In this document: positions 35,291-43,417 of the stretch, piece after piece
How the letters are laid out: the number at the start of each line of letters is the position of its first letter
Position numbering within the stretch: the first letter of the stretch is position 1
NCBI RefSeq assembly: GCF_032814565.1
Contig: NZ_CP136521.1
Location: forward strand, 744,001-808,000
Length of the DNA: 64,000 nucleotides
Origin: Hwangdonia lutea
GTDB lineage: Bacteria; Bacteroidota; Bacteroidia; Flavobacteriales; Flavobacteriaceae
Reading direction: 5' to 3'
Notes under the pieces: model-generated
What the model saw: the letters and a program-made list of their open reading frames with translations, nothing else
The model's database searches: none
What the model was told of the DNA's origin: nothing
Translations under genes and position numbers: made by a program

Positions 35291-35833
35291 TTGATTGACG
35301 ACGCACAGCTATTAGAACAATTGCAATCTAAAACCTATAAAGAGCAAGCTTTCAAAACTTTGCTAACGCTTTATAAGGAACGCTTATATTGGCATATTCG
35401 CAACATTGTTAAATCGCACGATGATGCTGATGATGTGCTTCAAAACACGTTCATAAAAATTTATAAAAATATTAATAACTTTAAGGGGGAAAGTAAACTG
35501 TATTCTTGGATGTACAGAATAGCCACAAACGAATCGATTACGTTCATTAATAAAAATGCAAAACGCTTACAGGTAAGTAATGAAGAGGTGCAGCAAATGG
35601 CCATAAACAATTTAACCACCGATGTGTATTTTGAGGGCGATGCCATTCAGTTAAAATTACAACAAGCCATCGCAACGCTACCGCAAAAGCAGCAATTGGT
35701 TTTTAATATGAAGTATTTTGAGGATATTAAATATAAAGATATGGCAGAAATTTTAGAAACCAGCGAAGGCGCGCTAAAAGCATCATACCATATAGCCGTT
35801 AAAAAAATTGAAGACTATTTAACTAAAAATTAA
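35291..35833 (+). CDS. ECF-type RNA polymerase sigma factor
   Basis: A 180-residue ECF sigma factor. Region 2 is about residues 18-85 (HDDADDVLQNTFIKIYKNINNF, SWMYRIATNESITFIN) and region 4 about 115-172 (LPQKQQLVFNMKYFEDIKYKDMA, then the helix-turn-helix up to ASYHIAVKKIEDYL). The start is a TTG, since no ATG precedes region 2 in frame. It forms a three-gene unit with a predicted anti-sigma factor 33 bases downstream and a small secreted protein, the usual arrangement for an envelope stress response. Confidence 0.93.
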   Translation: MIDDAQLLEQLQSKTYKEQAFKTLLTLYKERLYWHIRNIVKSHDDADDVLQNTFIKIYKNINNFKGESKLYSWMYRIATNESITFINKNAKRLQVSNEEVQQMAINNLTTDVYFEGDAIQLKLQQAIATLPQKQQLVFNMKYFEDIKYKDMAEILETSEGALKASYHIAVKKIEDYLTKN

Positions 35834-35866
35834 ACCTTTTAAGCATAAAATAGTCCAACTAATACC

Positions 35867-36376
35867 ATGAAAAACAAGAATTTACATAACATGAAATCCT
35901 CGGGCTTTAAAACGCCAGACAACTATTTTGAGTCTTTTGATGACAAACTTTTAGCCAAGTTAAAAGCTCAAAATAAATTAGATGACATTAAAACAACAGG
36001 GTTTAAAGTGCCAAACGATTATTTTGAAACGATTGACGACGCTATTTTGAGTACGGTTCAAAATCAAAAAGACACCAAAGTCGTTTCGTTATTTTCTTGG
36101 AGGAAAATGGCATATGCATCTGCAGTTGCGGCAAGTATAATACTTATGTTTAACCTATTTTTTAATACGCCTGAAAAATTAACTTTCGATTCGTTGGAAA
36201 TCGCATCCATAGAAAATTATTTAGCTGAGGAAGGTTTTACAACTTACGAATTAGCCACTTTATTAACAGACGAAGAATTAAATTCCGAAGCTTTTACAAA
36301 CACCCAAATCACAGAAGATTCGTTAGAAGATTATTTATTGAATAACGCAAACATTGAAGATTTATTAATAGATTAA
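35867..36376 (+). CDS. Predicted anti-sigma factor with tandem N-terminal repeats
   Basis: A 169-residue protein with a cytoplasmic N-terminal part, one membrane segment (about residues 81-99, YASAVAASIILMFNLFF) and an acidic extracytoplasmic C-terminus. The N-terminal part contains the same ~32-residue unit twice: SGFKTPDNYFESFDDKLLAK and TGFKVPNDYFETIDDAILST. This tandem repeat is likely the sigma-binding region. The topology and position directly after a sigma gene support an anti-sigma role; no zinc-finger motif (HxxxCxxC) is present. The gene 15 bases downstream encodes a secreted Spy-like protein. Confidence 0.75.
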   Translation: MKNKNLHNMKSSGFKTPDNYFESFDDKLLAKLKAQNKLDDIKTTGFKVPNDYFETIDDAILSTVQNQKDTKVVSLFSWRKMAYASAVAASIILMFNLFFNTPEKLTFDSLEIASIENYLAEEGFTTYELATLLTDEELNSEAFTNTQITEDSLEDYLLNNANIEDLLID

Positions 36377-36391
36377 ACCTATAAACTAAGC

Positions 36392-36847
36392 ATGAAAAAG
36401 ATTATTATAACAGTGCTTTTCGCGAGTTTAACACTAACTGCCTTTTCTCAAGAGAATGATAGAAGAGAGCATATTAAAGCACTTAAAGTAGCGCATATTA
36501 CAGAAACATTAAACCTGTCTGCACAAGAAGCACAACAGTTTTGGCCCATATATAATACTTACGACGATAATATTCATAAGTTAAAACACCAAGACATTAG
36601 AAGCATTCGTAAAGAGATTAAAGACAATTATGAAACACTTACCGATAAAAAATCTCAAGAATTATTGGATAGGTTGTATCAAGCTGAAAACAGTATGCAC
36701 AACGAGCGTGTTACATTAGCTAATAAACTAAAAACCATCATTTCTCCAAAAAAGATTCTTTTATTGCAGATTGCGGAAGAAAGCTTTAAAAGAAAACTAT
36801 TTGAGCAATATAAAAAAAGAAGACAAGAAGGTAAAAAAAGGAATTAG
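36392..36847 (+). CDS. Spy/CpxP-like periplasmic protein
   Basis: A 151-residue protein with a signal peptide (residues ~1-19, ending AFSQE), then an all-alpha, highly charged domain: HITETLNLSAQEAQQFWPIY, NTYDDNIHKLKHQD, LLDRLYQAENSMHNERV and a basic C-terminus ending KKRN. Helical periplasmic proteins with an NLSxxQ-xxF-pattern resemble the Spy/CpxP and heavy-metal-sensor group, which act as chaperones or as sensors that control an envelope stress system. As third gene after sigma and anti-sigma it may be the periplasmic sensor or an output of the system. Ends the operon. Confidence 0.75.
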   Translation: MKKIIITVLFASLTLTAFSQENDRREHIKALKVAHITETLNLSAQEAQQFWPIYNTYDDNIHKLKHQDIRSIRKEIKDNYETLTDKKSQELLDRLYQAENSMHNERVTLANKLKTIISPKKILLLQIAEESFKRKLFEQYKKRRQEGKKRN

Positions 36848-36869
36848 AATGCCGCTATCTGAAAGGTCT

Positions 36870-36954
36870 AATTCTATGTCATATTGAGCTTGTCGAAATA
36901 TTTTGACTTACTGATAATCAAGATTGGTTTCGACAAGCTCAACCTGACACATAC
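36870..36954. repeat. Long inverted repeat of a dispersed flavobacterial family
   Basis: The arms are TGTCATATTGAGCTTGTCGA (with AA next) and, ~31 bases later, TTTCGACAAGCTCAACCTGA (with CA next). Twenty of 22 positions pair. Located between the convergent Spy-like and YCF48-like genes. A half-unit of the same family, TGTCATGCTGAGCGCAGTCG on the minus strand, is at 45040-45063. Confidence 0.75.
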
Positions 36955-36981
36955 AATTCGAAAAGACTTTTTTAGACAAAT

Positions 36982-38037
36982 TCATTGCTCCCTAAACGTG
37001 AGCTTAGAAATTCTTCCTGCGCCAGCAGCATAAGCCACACTATCGTTTAAAAACCTGATGGTATAAAAACCCTCATCACTTAAACGCTTCCAAGTATTCC
37101 CGGAATCGTTACTATAATCAATCCCTTTAAAACCTATGGCAACAAGCTCCTTCCCTTTTCCGCTTGGCATGTATTGCACACAGCTTCGGTAACCGGGATT
37201 TTGGTTTTGTGCCACCAGATCCCAGGTTTTTCCGCCATCGGTTGTCCTTATTTTATTGGCAGCATTATCGTCCGGCTTGGTGTAATCGCCACCTATGGCA
37301 AACCCATTTAAATCATCATAAAAATCGATGGAATAAATACCCGTGGTTTCCAATCCTTGAATAATTGGTGTTTCAAAAACGTCCCACGTTTTGCCTTTAT
37401 CTGGCGAATATAAAACCCTGCTCGCCTTCCCTCCTGTGGCCACCCAAGTATTATCGCCAACAATAGCAATATTGGTATCGCTGGCAGCAAATGCCGCTTC
37501 GCCATCTTTAGCTTTTGGTAAATCGTCGCAGGATAGTTTAGTCCAAGTTTCCCCGCCATCGCGGGTGATGATGATACTCATGCAATCCTCGGTTGGATCG
37601 CCAATGGCAATGCCTTCGTTGTCGTTCCAAAAATCCATGGAATCGTAAAAAGCTTTGGGGTGGTTTTCTATATAGTTAATGGAATCTGTATACATAGTTA
37701 CCTTATATAATAAAGATGGTGAAGAAATACTTAAAACATAAACCGCTTGGGAAGTCAATGCTAGCGATCTAAAATTTGGAACAATGGAGTCATATTGTAT
37801 TTGATAAGCTAATCCACTTTTATTACTATCAAAGGCAAAAGCACCAAACTCTCCATTTGAAGTAGCAAAAACACCAATACTATCTTTTTTGTGTAATTCG
37901 ATTGCCCTAACATTCAACAAAGAATCTTCTACAATATGCTCAATTTCAACCTTATAAAAATTCCTAGACTTAAACTTATCTTCCTTTTTACAAGAAAAAA
38001 ACACCATAACGACTAACACAAATACAATACGTTTCAT
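36982..38037 (-). CDS. YCF48/HCF136-like beta-propeller lipoprotein
   Basis: A ~351-residue lipoprotein. The frame is open to 38079, but that start lies inside a terminator hairpin; the ATG at 38037 gives a signal peptide with lipobox FFSC at about residue 16. Repeated BNR/YCF48-like units follow: SIIITRDGGETWTKLSC, RVLYSPDKGKTWDVFET, KIRTTDGGKTWDLVAQ and DYSNDSGNTWKRLSDE. These Asp-box motifs mark a propeller similar to the photosystem II assembly factor YCF48, but Bacteroidota use is unrelated and unknown. Some databases label these proteins oxidoreductases, with no basis seen here. Confidence 0.82.
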   Translation of the reverse strand: MKRIVFVLVVMVFFSCKKEDKFKSRNFYKVEIEHIVEDSLLNVRAIELHKKDSIGVFATSNGEFGAFAFDSNKSGLAYQIQYDSIVPNFRSLALTSQAVYVLSISSPSLLYKVTMYTDSINYIENHPKAFYDSMDFWNDNEGIAIGDPTEDCMSIIITRDGGETWTKLSCDDLPKAKDGEAAFAASDTNIAIVGDNTWVATGGKASRVLYSPDKGKTWDVFETPIIQGLETTGIYSIDFYDDLNGFAIGGDYTKPDDNAANKIRTTDGGKTWDLVAQNQNPGYRSCVQYMPSGKGKELVAIGFKGIDYSNDSGNTWKRLSDEGFYTIRFLNDSVAYAAGAGRISKLTFREQ

Positions 38038-38061
38038 TTTAAAAAGATTTTCATAAAAATA

Positions 38062-38093
38062 GAAAAGCTCCGTAAACAATCACGAAGCTTTTA
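38062..38093 (-). terminator. Intrinsic terminator of the esterase-aminopeptidase-ATP-grasp operon
   Basis: On the minus strand AAAGCTTCGT / ACGGAGCTTT (one G-T pair), loop of 8 bases, followed by a TTTTCTATTTTT tail. It lies ~48 bases downstream of the ATP-grasp gene. Confidence 0.7.
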
Positions 38094-38140
38094 AAATTAT
38101 TTTTACCATTGCTATGACATGTAAAACTAAAAAAATTCAG

Positions 38141-39343
38141 CTAATCCCTTAAACTATCTGGTGCCGGTAAACTCGCGTGAAATTCGTTGGCAATACGGCT
38201 TGTGTACATGTCTAACAACTCCAGTACACGCTCACTGGATTCCGACACCACAATAAGACCTATGTGCCATGGTTTGTGCATACGCCATACGATTTCCTCA
38301 TCGGTAAAACTAGAGGTATCTGGATATTCATAGCGACTTAAAGACACCACTATACCAGCGTATTTATTGTGGGTTTTTGGTAATTTATAGGTTTGCTTTT
38401 TTAGAGTGTCCGATTCAATTCGTGCCCATTCAGTCCATAAGTTAACGCCCGAAGCGAAGGCCACCATTTCTGCTAAATTAGCACCTCCAACCCTAGACGA
38501 CGTTTCTAAAAAAAACAGTTCGCCCGTAGCTTTTGAAGCAATAAACTCGGTATGTGATGCGCCAAATTGCATACCGAAAGCTTTCATAACTTCAGCATTC
38601 ATTTTGGTTAACGCTTTTTCAGTTTTTGACCCGATTTCACAAGTGGCCGATCTAAAAATACCGCCGCCATGGGCAACCTCAAAAGGCGTGTCTAAATATT
38701 TACTAACCCGAGAAAAAAGGACTTTACCGTCAACATTTAATCCGTCGACATGATACACATCACCCGGAGCAAATTTTTCAACTAAAAAATCGTCGCGCTC
38801 ATCGCCCAAACTATGCACGACTTCCCAAAGTTCGTCTTTAGAATGTATTTTTTTTATTCCAGCTGCCGAAGCTTCCGAACGTGGTTTTAGCAACCAAGGC
38901 GGACTAACATTATCGGCATAATTATTTATAGCACCATCATTAAACAAGGCTGTAAACTCTGGCACATTTATCCCTTCTTCCTTCGCTTTGATACGCATAG
39001 CCAATTTATCTCTAAAATAGCGCGCCGTAGTACTGCCCATTCCAGGCATTCTAAAATGTTCGCGAATGGCAGCTACATTTTCTACATCAAAATCGTCTAA
39101 TGCTACAAAGCGGTCAAACTTAATGCTTCTGTATTTGTACGCCAATCCTTTAATAACATCGGTATCATTCCAATTTTCAACATAAAACACATCATCTATT
39201 GCTTCCCACGGCCAATTTTCATGTTCTAAATTTTTCATGGTTAACAAATACACTTGATTGCCCTCGGCTTTGCATTGTTTTATAAAATCTTCACCTTTAA
39301 AATAAGTGGAAATACAAATGAAATTGAGCGGCTGCATAGACAT
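38141..39343 (-). CDS. ATP-grasp enzyme, carboxylate-amine/thiol ligase-like
   Basis: A 400-residue ATP-grasp protein. N-terminal Rossmann-like part residues ~8-95, then the ATP-grasp fold: PPWLLKPRSEASAAGIKKI near residue 155 (ATP-binding Lys), FLVEKFAPGDVYHVDGL near 190 and the metal-binding FFLETSSRVGGANLAEM near 275. The Asn of the usual ExNxR motif is replaced by Ser (ETSSR). Such enzymes join a carboxylate to an amine through an acyl phosphate. It is the last of three closely spaced genes with an M17 aminopeptidase and an esterase, so it may make or modify a small peptide. Substrates unknown. Confidence 0.82.
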   Translation of the reverse strand: MSMQPLNFICISTYFKGEDFIKQCKAEGNQVYLLTMKNLEHENWPWEAIDDVFYVENWNDTDVIKGLAYKYRSIKFDRFVALDDFDVENVAAIREHFRMPGMGSTTARYFRDKLAMRIKAKEEGINVPEFTALFNDGAINNYADNVSPPWLLKPRSEASAAGIKKIHSKDELWEVVHSLGDERDDFLVEKFAPGDVYHVDGLNVDGKVLFSRVSKYLDTPFEVAHGGGIFRSATCEIGSKTEKALTKMNAEVMKAFGMQFGASHTEFIASKATGELFFLETSSRVGGANLAEMVAFASGVNLWTEWARIESDTLKKQTYKLPKTHNKYAGIVVSLSRYEYPDTSSFTDEEIVWRMHKPWHIGLIVVSESSERVLELLDMYTSRIANEFHASLPAPDSLRD

Positions 39344-39349
39344 GTTTTT

Positions 39350-40756
39350 TTAGTTTAAAGATTTTACATAATTGGTAATTAATTGCACACCAAAACCAGA
39401 AGCACTTTTCATTTTTGAATAGGGCGAATCGCCAAAAGACACACCTGCAATGTCCAAATGCATCCAGTTTTTATGAGACTCCGTAAACGCTTCTAAAAAT
39501 TTAGCGGCATTAATGGCTCCCGCAATGGGTTTACCACTAAAGTTACGCAAATCTGCAATATCTGAGTGCAAATCGGCTTCAAAATCTTCAAATAAAGGCA
39601 GTTGCCACACACGCTCGTTGGTTTTATAACCAATATCCGACATGGTTTTTGCCATTTCGGTATTATTGGTAAACATTCCTGCTGCTGAAAATGCCAAAGT
39701 CCGCACCACACTTCCTGTTAATGTGGCAATATCAATAATTTTTTCCGGCCGAAATTCCTTTATTAAATAACTCAATCCATCAGCTAAAACCAAACGTCCT
39801 TCGGCATCGGTATCGATAATTTCGATGGTTTTGCCCGAATATGAGTTAATCACATCGCCCGGTCTGTAACTGTTTTTGTCTACGGCATTTTCCGCGGAAG
39901 CGACAATACCGACCATATTCACATCCAATTTTAATTTGGCAACCAATTCCACAACGCCCAAAACCACGGCAGCACCACCCATATCGCTTTTCATATAGTG
40001 CAAATTGGTGGATGGTTTTATGGATAGTCCGCCCGTATCAAAGGTGATGCCCTTGCCCACCAAACCAATATCTATTTTGGCATTTGGTTTTGTAATGTAT
40101 TCAGTAACGATAACCACCGGCGGATTAACACTGCCCTGGCCAACCGCAATTACAGCATCGAAACCTTGTTTTTTTAATTCGTTTTGATGTAAAACGGTAC
40201 ATTTATAATTGTATGTTTTAGCCGATTTTGTTGCCCAATCGCCTAAAAATTCAGGCGTTTTATAATTTGCCGGTGCATCAACCAAAGCTTTTATTTGGTT
40301 GGTGGTTTCGCCTGTGTATTTGCCCTCTTTAAGCTGAATTGTAATATCTTTTTTTGATATGAAATTGATTTCTAGTTTGGACTGTTTTTTCTTCTCGGAT
40401 TTAAACTGACCGATTTCATAATTAGACAATTCCAAACCAATAACCGCTTGTTTAACCGCATCTTCCGACAGTGATTGCGCATCAACCTGAATGCTTTTGC
40501 TCCAATTCTTTTTAGTATTAAAAGCTAGTTTCCTAAAGGCTTCTTCAATTTTTACGGCATCCTTCTCTTCGCCCAATCCTAAAAGATAAATTCTATTTCC
40601 AGCATCACCATAAATAAGTTGATGGGTTGACAATTCACCCTCAAAATCAAGGTTTTTTATAGAAGTGAATTCTTCCAGACAATCAAGTTTTCCCTTTTTA
40701 CAAGGAATTATGATGTCCTTATTATTATCTAAGTTTTGTGTGTGTTTAAATTTCAT
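39350..40756 (-). CDS. pepA: Leucyl aminopeptidase (M17 family)
   Basis: A 468-residue M17 metallopeptidase. The N-terminal domain (residues ~1-150) is divergent; the catalytic domain carries LVGKGITFDTGGLSIKPS near 242, MKSDMGGAAVVLG near 263 and the signature DTDAEGRLVLADGL near 327. The Lys, Asp and Glu ligands for two metal ions are all present. It cleaves N-terminal residues from peptides. Its ATG overlaps the stop of the esterase by 4 bases and it ends 6 bases before the ATP-grasp start, so the three genes are tightly coupled. Gene symbol by family, not proven orthology. Confidence 0.93.
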   Translation of the reverse strand: MKFKHTQNLDNNKDIIIPCKKGKLDCLEEFTSIKNLDFEGELSTHQLIYGDAGNRIYLLGLGEEKDAVKIEEAFRKLAFNTKKNWSKSIQVDAQSLSEDAVKQAVIGLELSNYEIGQFKSEKKKQSKLEINFISKKDITIQLKEGKYTGETTNQIKALVDAPANYKTPEFLGDWATKSAKTYNYKCTVLHQNELKKQGFDAVIAVGQGSVNPPVVIVTEYITKPNAKIDIGLVGKGITFDTGGLSIKPSTNLHYMKSDMGGAAVVLGVVELVAKLKLDVNMVGIVASAENAVDKNSYRPGDVINSYSGKTIEIIDTDAEGRLVLADGLSYLIKEFRPEKIIDIATLTGSVVRTLAFSAAGMFTNNTEMAKTMSDIGYKTNERVWQLPLFEDFEADLHSDIADLRNFSGKPIAGAINAAKFLEAFTESHKNWMHLDIAGVSFGDSPYSKMKSASGFGVQLITNYVKSLN

Positions 40757-41532
40757 GTTTTTTTATTAAAGAAAAGCCATTTTACAGCTTTGGGAAACTC
40801 CTCGCGCCAATGTACTTCGGAATGATCGCCCGATTCCTTCACTGAAAAATGAAAATCTATGTTATGCCCCTTTTCCATTTTGTTTCTAATAATGGTATCC
40901 AACATTCTGGCATTTGGCAAGTGCTCTTTACTTTCTTGTCCGCCAGCGTACAAATAAATTTTAGATTCGTTTAAGGGCGAAAAGGTTTTGGTGTTGTTAA
41001 AAATCATTCTCGAAATCCATAAACTAGGTGAAAAAATCATCATTTTACCAAAAACCCCGGGATTTGATAAACCGGCGTGTAAACTTATTAATCCACCCAT
41101 AGAACTACCGCCAATACCGGTGTGCTCAAAATCGGTTAATGTTCGGTAATGACTGTTAATGTAAGGAATTAATTTATCAATCATAAATTGGATATAAAAA
41201 TTTCCTTTGCCTTTGCCAAAACGTGGGTGATAATACGGCAAGTATTCAATAATACGTTCCTCTTCACCGTGATCTATGGCTATAATTATAATATCGCTCA
41301 GCCCTTCTTCGGCCAATTTTGCCATCGATTTATCAATCGCCCAATCGCCGTATTTAGCTAACGGATTAAAAAGGTTTTGCCCATCTTGAAGGTATAAAAC
41401 TGGATATTTTTTATCGGTTTCGTAATAATCGTGTGGTAATAATGCCGATATTTTTCTGGTGGCATTTAAGTGGGGTACTTCATAAGCCTCTTCTATAACT
41501 TCTATAATAGGCTCAAACTCAGTCATTGTCAT
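40753..41532 (-). CDS. Esterase D / IroE-like alpha/beta hydrolase
   Basis: A ~259-residue alpha/beta-hydrolase of the putative esterase family. The nucleophile is in GIGGSSMGGLISLHA near residue 137, and the C-terminal half contains the likely acid and His (SGDHSEVHW near 234). YPVLYLQDGQNLFNP near residue 45 is typical of esterase D-like enzymes. The frame extends two codons upstream to a TTG; the ATG at 41532 is chosen. First gene of the three-gene unit. Relatives hydrolyse siderophores, trehalose-type esters or S-formylglutathione; substrate here unknown. Confidence 0.85.
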   Translation of the reverse strand: MTMTEFEPIIEVIEEAYEVPHLNATRKISALLPHDYYETDKKYPVLYLQDGQNLFNPLAKYGDWAIDKSMAKLAEEGLSDIIIIAIDHGEEERIIEYLPYYHPRFGKGKGNFYIQFMIDKLIPYINSHYRTLTDFEHTGIGGSSMGGLISLHAGLSNPGVFGKMMIFSPSLWISRMIFNNTKTFSPLNESKIYLYAGGQESKEHLPNARMLDTIIRNKMEKGHNIDFHFSVKESGDHSEVHWREEFPKAVKWLFFNKKT

Positions 41533-41633
41533 TTGCAAAATTTTAAAAGGCGAAAATACATTTTTACGTCATTATATGCTATAAAAATTTTTATGGAAAT
41601 ATTATAAATAAATAAGTTAGTTTTTAGGCCGCC

Positions 41634-42650
41634 TTAGCTTTTTACCTTAAACGTATATGTGGAAATTAAATCGTCACCAAGTAAAAAATGCACATCGTAA
41701 AAACCGGTGTATTTGAATTTATATTCAAAAGTTAAAGATTCGTTTTTTACAACAGTTGATTCTGGACGTATGGTTTTACTGTTATTCCCGCTATCAATTA
41801 AAAGTGTTACGTCTTTTGCGTTTGCCGGTTTAAGAAGCTGAAACTTAAAGGTGATTTTTTCGTTTTTCTGAATGGTGTTGTGCATCTTTTTAGGCTGAAT
41901 ATGGTTGCTGAGATTCGCATAAGCCTGTCCGTAAATTATTGGTGATTCTATAAACGTTTCAAACGAAGATGTATTGATATCATCTAAAAGCAACCATTTT
42001 TCGTCGACCGGAAAATGGTCGATAACAAACAGTTTGGGGTTGGCCAAAAAGAAGCCGTCATTATAAAGAAATTGAAATTGAAAGGTTTCTGGATTGGGAA
42101 TGCCACTCGCCCAAGTGGGGTCGCACAAATACCATTTGCCATTTAATCTAACCGCATTCCAAGTGTGGTTTGGCATGTCGAGCGATTCGATATTTATCGT
42201 GCTTGTTTTGGCAAAACCATGCACCATTTCGCATTCAATGTTGGCTAAATTCGCAAGCTCCTTTAACAGATAAGCGTAACCCGTGCAAATGGTTCTATTG
42301 TTTTTTAGGAGTTTTTTAAGGGTCGCTTTTCTAAATTCGGTATTCCAGTTTTCAAGCTTAACACTATCGTTTTTAAAGCGTTGCCGTTTTCGCATATTTT
42401 TTGAATACATGCCGTAGTCATTGGCAATATTATTGCAAACCCAAGTAAAAATGGCTCTAAAACGCTCTACATCGGTAGTTAAATTCGAGGTAAGTTTGTG
42501 TACCAATTCGGGTAATTTATCAAGCCTTTCATTTTTGTATTCCAACGCTATTCTATCGGCTTTCTTAAAATCAATAGTTTCAAAATCAGAAATTTGAGCA
42601 TGCGATTGGAGCACAAAAATGAACAAAAATAAACAGCGTATAATTTTCAT
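41634..42650 (-). CDS. Secreted transglutaminase-like cysteine protease domain protein
   Basis: A 338-residue protein with a signal peptide (residues ~1-18, ending SHAQIS) and a transglutaminase-like core (about 55-190). The Cys-His-Asp triad is visible in RTICTGYAYLL, MPNHTWNAVRL and YLCDPTWASG. The C-terminal ~130 residues are beta-rich and immunoglobulin-like. This arrangement resembles kyphoscoliosis-peptidase-like proteins. It may act as a periplasmic protease or cross-linker. Not in an obvious operon: 94 bases separate it from the esterase gene. Confidence 0.85.
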   Translation of the reverse strand: MKIIRCLFLFIFVLQSHAQISDFETIDFKKADRIALEYKNERLDKLPELVHKLTSNLTTDVERFRAIFTWVCNNIANDYGMYSKNMRKRQRFKNDSVKLENWNTEFRKATLKKLLKNNRTICTGYAYLLKELANLANIECEMVHGFAKTSTINIESLDMPNHTWNAVRLNGKWYLCDPTWASGIPNPETFQFQFLYNDGFFLANPKLFVIDHFPVDEKWLLLDDINTSSFETFIESPIIYGQAYANLSNHIQPKKMHNTIQKNEKITFKFQLLKPANAKDVTLLIDSGNNSKTIRPESTVVKNESLTFEYKFKYTGFYDVHFLLGDDLISTYTFKVKS

Positions 42651-42678
42651 TTAAACAAGGCTATCAAAATGCTAATTA

Positions 42679-43113
42679 TTAATTAGACCGTTTGGATTTA
42701 TAAGGTTTATTGGAATTTAAAGCACCCACGAATTCAATTAAATCTTCGCTTAACACTGGTCTAATAAAAGTGGTATCGTCCTTAATTTTTACGGCAATGG
42801 TTTCGTAACCCAAATAGTTAATAAGCAGAACATCGCCTGTTTTTAGTGCTTGCGGAAATGTAAATTCGCCTTTGCTGTTAGACACCGTTCCTACTTTAGA
42901 ACCTTTTAAGGTAATGCTGGCGCTCTCCACAGGCCCTTCATCATTGGTGATAATGCCTTTAACGATGCGCTCGTTTTGCTGCACTTCGGTAGAATTCGCT
43001 TCTTCTGTTTGTCCGTAAACCGGATTAAACATAAGGGTTGTAATCATTAATACGGTTACAAAACCTAAAGTGTTGATTACTTTTTTTGGGGTGAGTTTTA
43101 ATTGTGTTTTCAT
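42679..43113 (-). CDS. Secreted CarboxypepD_reg-like domain protein
   Basis: A 144-residue protein with a long N-terminal signal or anchor (residues ~12-34) and one carboxypeptidase-regulatory-like Ig domain: RIVKGIITNDEGPVESASIT, LKGSKVGTVSNSKGEFTFPQ, DVLLINYLGYETIAVKI. This domain normally precedes SusC-type TonB receptors, but here it stands alone and no barrel follows. It lies 28 bases upstream of the transglutaminase gene on the same strand, so the two may be cotranscribed. Function unknown, perhaps an adhesion or docking module. Confidence 0.8.
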   Translation of the reverse strand: MKTQLKLTPKKVINTLGFVTVLMITTLMFNPVYGQTEEANSTEVQQNERIVKGIITNDEGPVESASITLKGSKVGTVSNSKGEFTFPQALKTGDVLLINYLGYETIAVKIKDDTTFIRPVLSEDLIEFVGALNSNKPYKSKRSN

Positions 43114-43417
43114 TTGTTTATTTGTATTTTTTTATAGGTCAAATGTAATTCGCCAATAAACCTTTGTGTTAGTATCAACTTAGTTTTTATGGCTCATTTC
43201 ATAATTCTATATATTTTGTTTTCATCAAATCTATCCCAAGACAGATTGTTGTGAAAGTTATATTGAGTGAATAATCGATTTGACTGAGTAAAGATACTAA
43301 ATTTTGAAATGAAGGACAATCTAAGAGTTAATATTCAGCAATTTACATTTTAAATTAACAGCCTATTGTATTTATTGATAGTTTTATCAATTATTCGCAT
43401 TAGCTAAAACACTCACT
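43114..43417. other. AT-rich intergenic region, nothing recognised
   Basis: About 300 bases with no open frame of note, no tRNA and no strong hairpin. It must hold the promoter of the minus-strand CarboxypepD_reg-like gene near its left end, but I do not see an exact TAnnTTTG there. Confidence 0.6.

Noticed and set aside
38038-38079. 14-residue N-terminal extension of the YCF48-like lipoprotein
   Set aside because: The extension lies within the terminator hairpin of the upstream operon, and the internal ATG at 38037 gives a proper lipoprotein signal.
42679-43113. CarboxypepD_reg-like protein as the start of a broken SusC-type receptor
   Set aside because: The frame has its own start and stop, and the downstream DNA encodes an intact transglutaminase rather than plug or barrel remnants.
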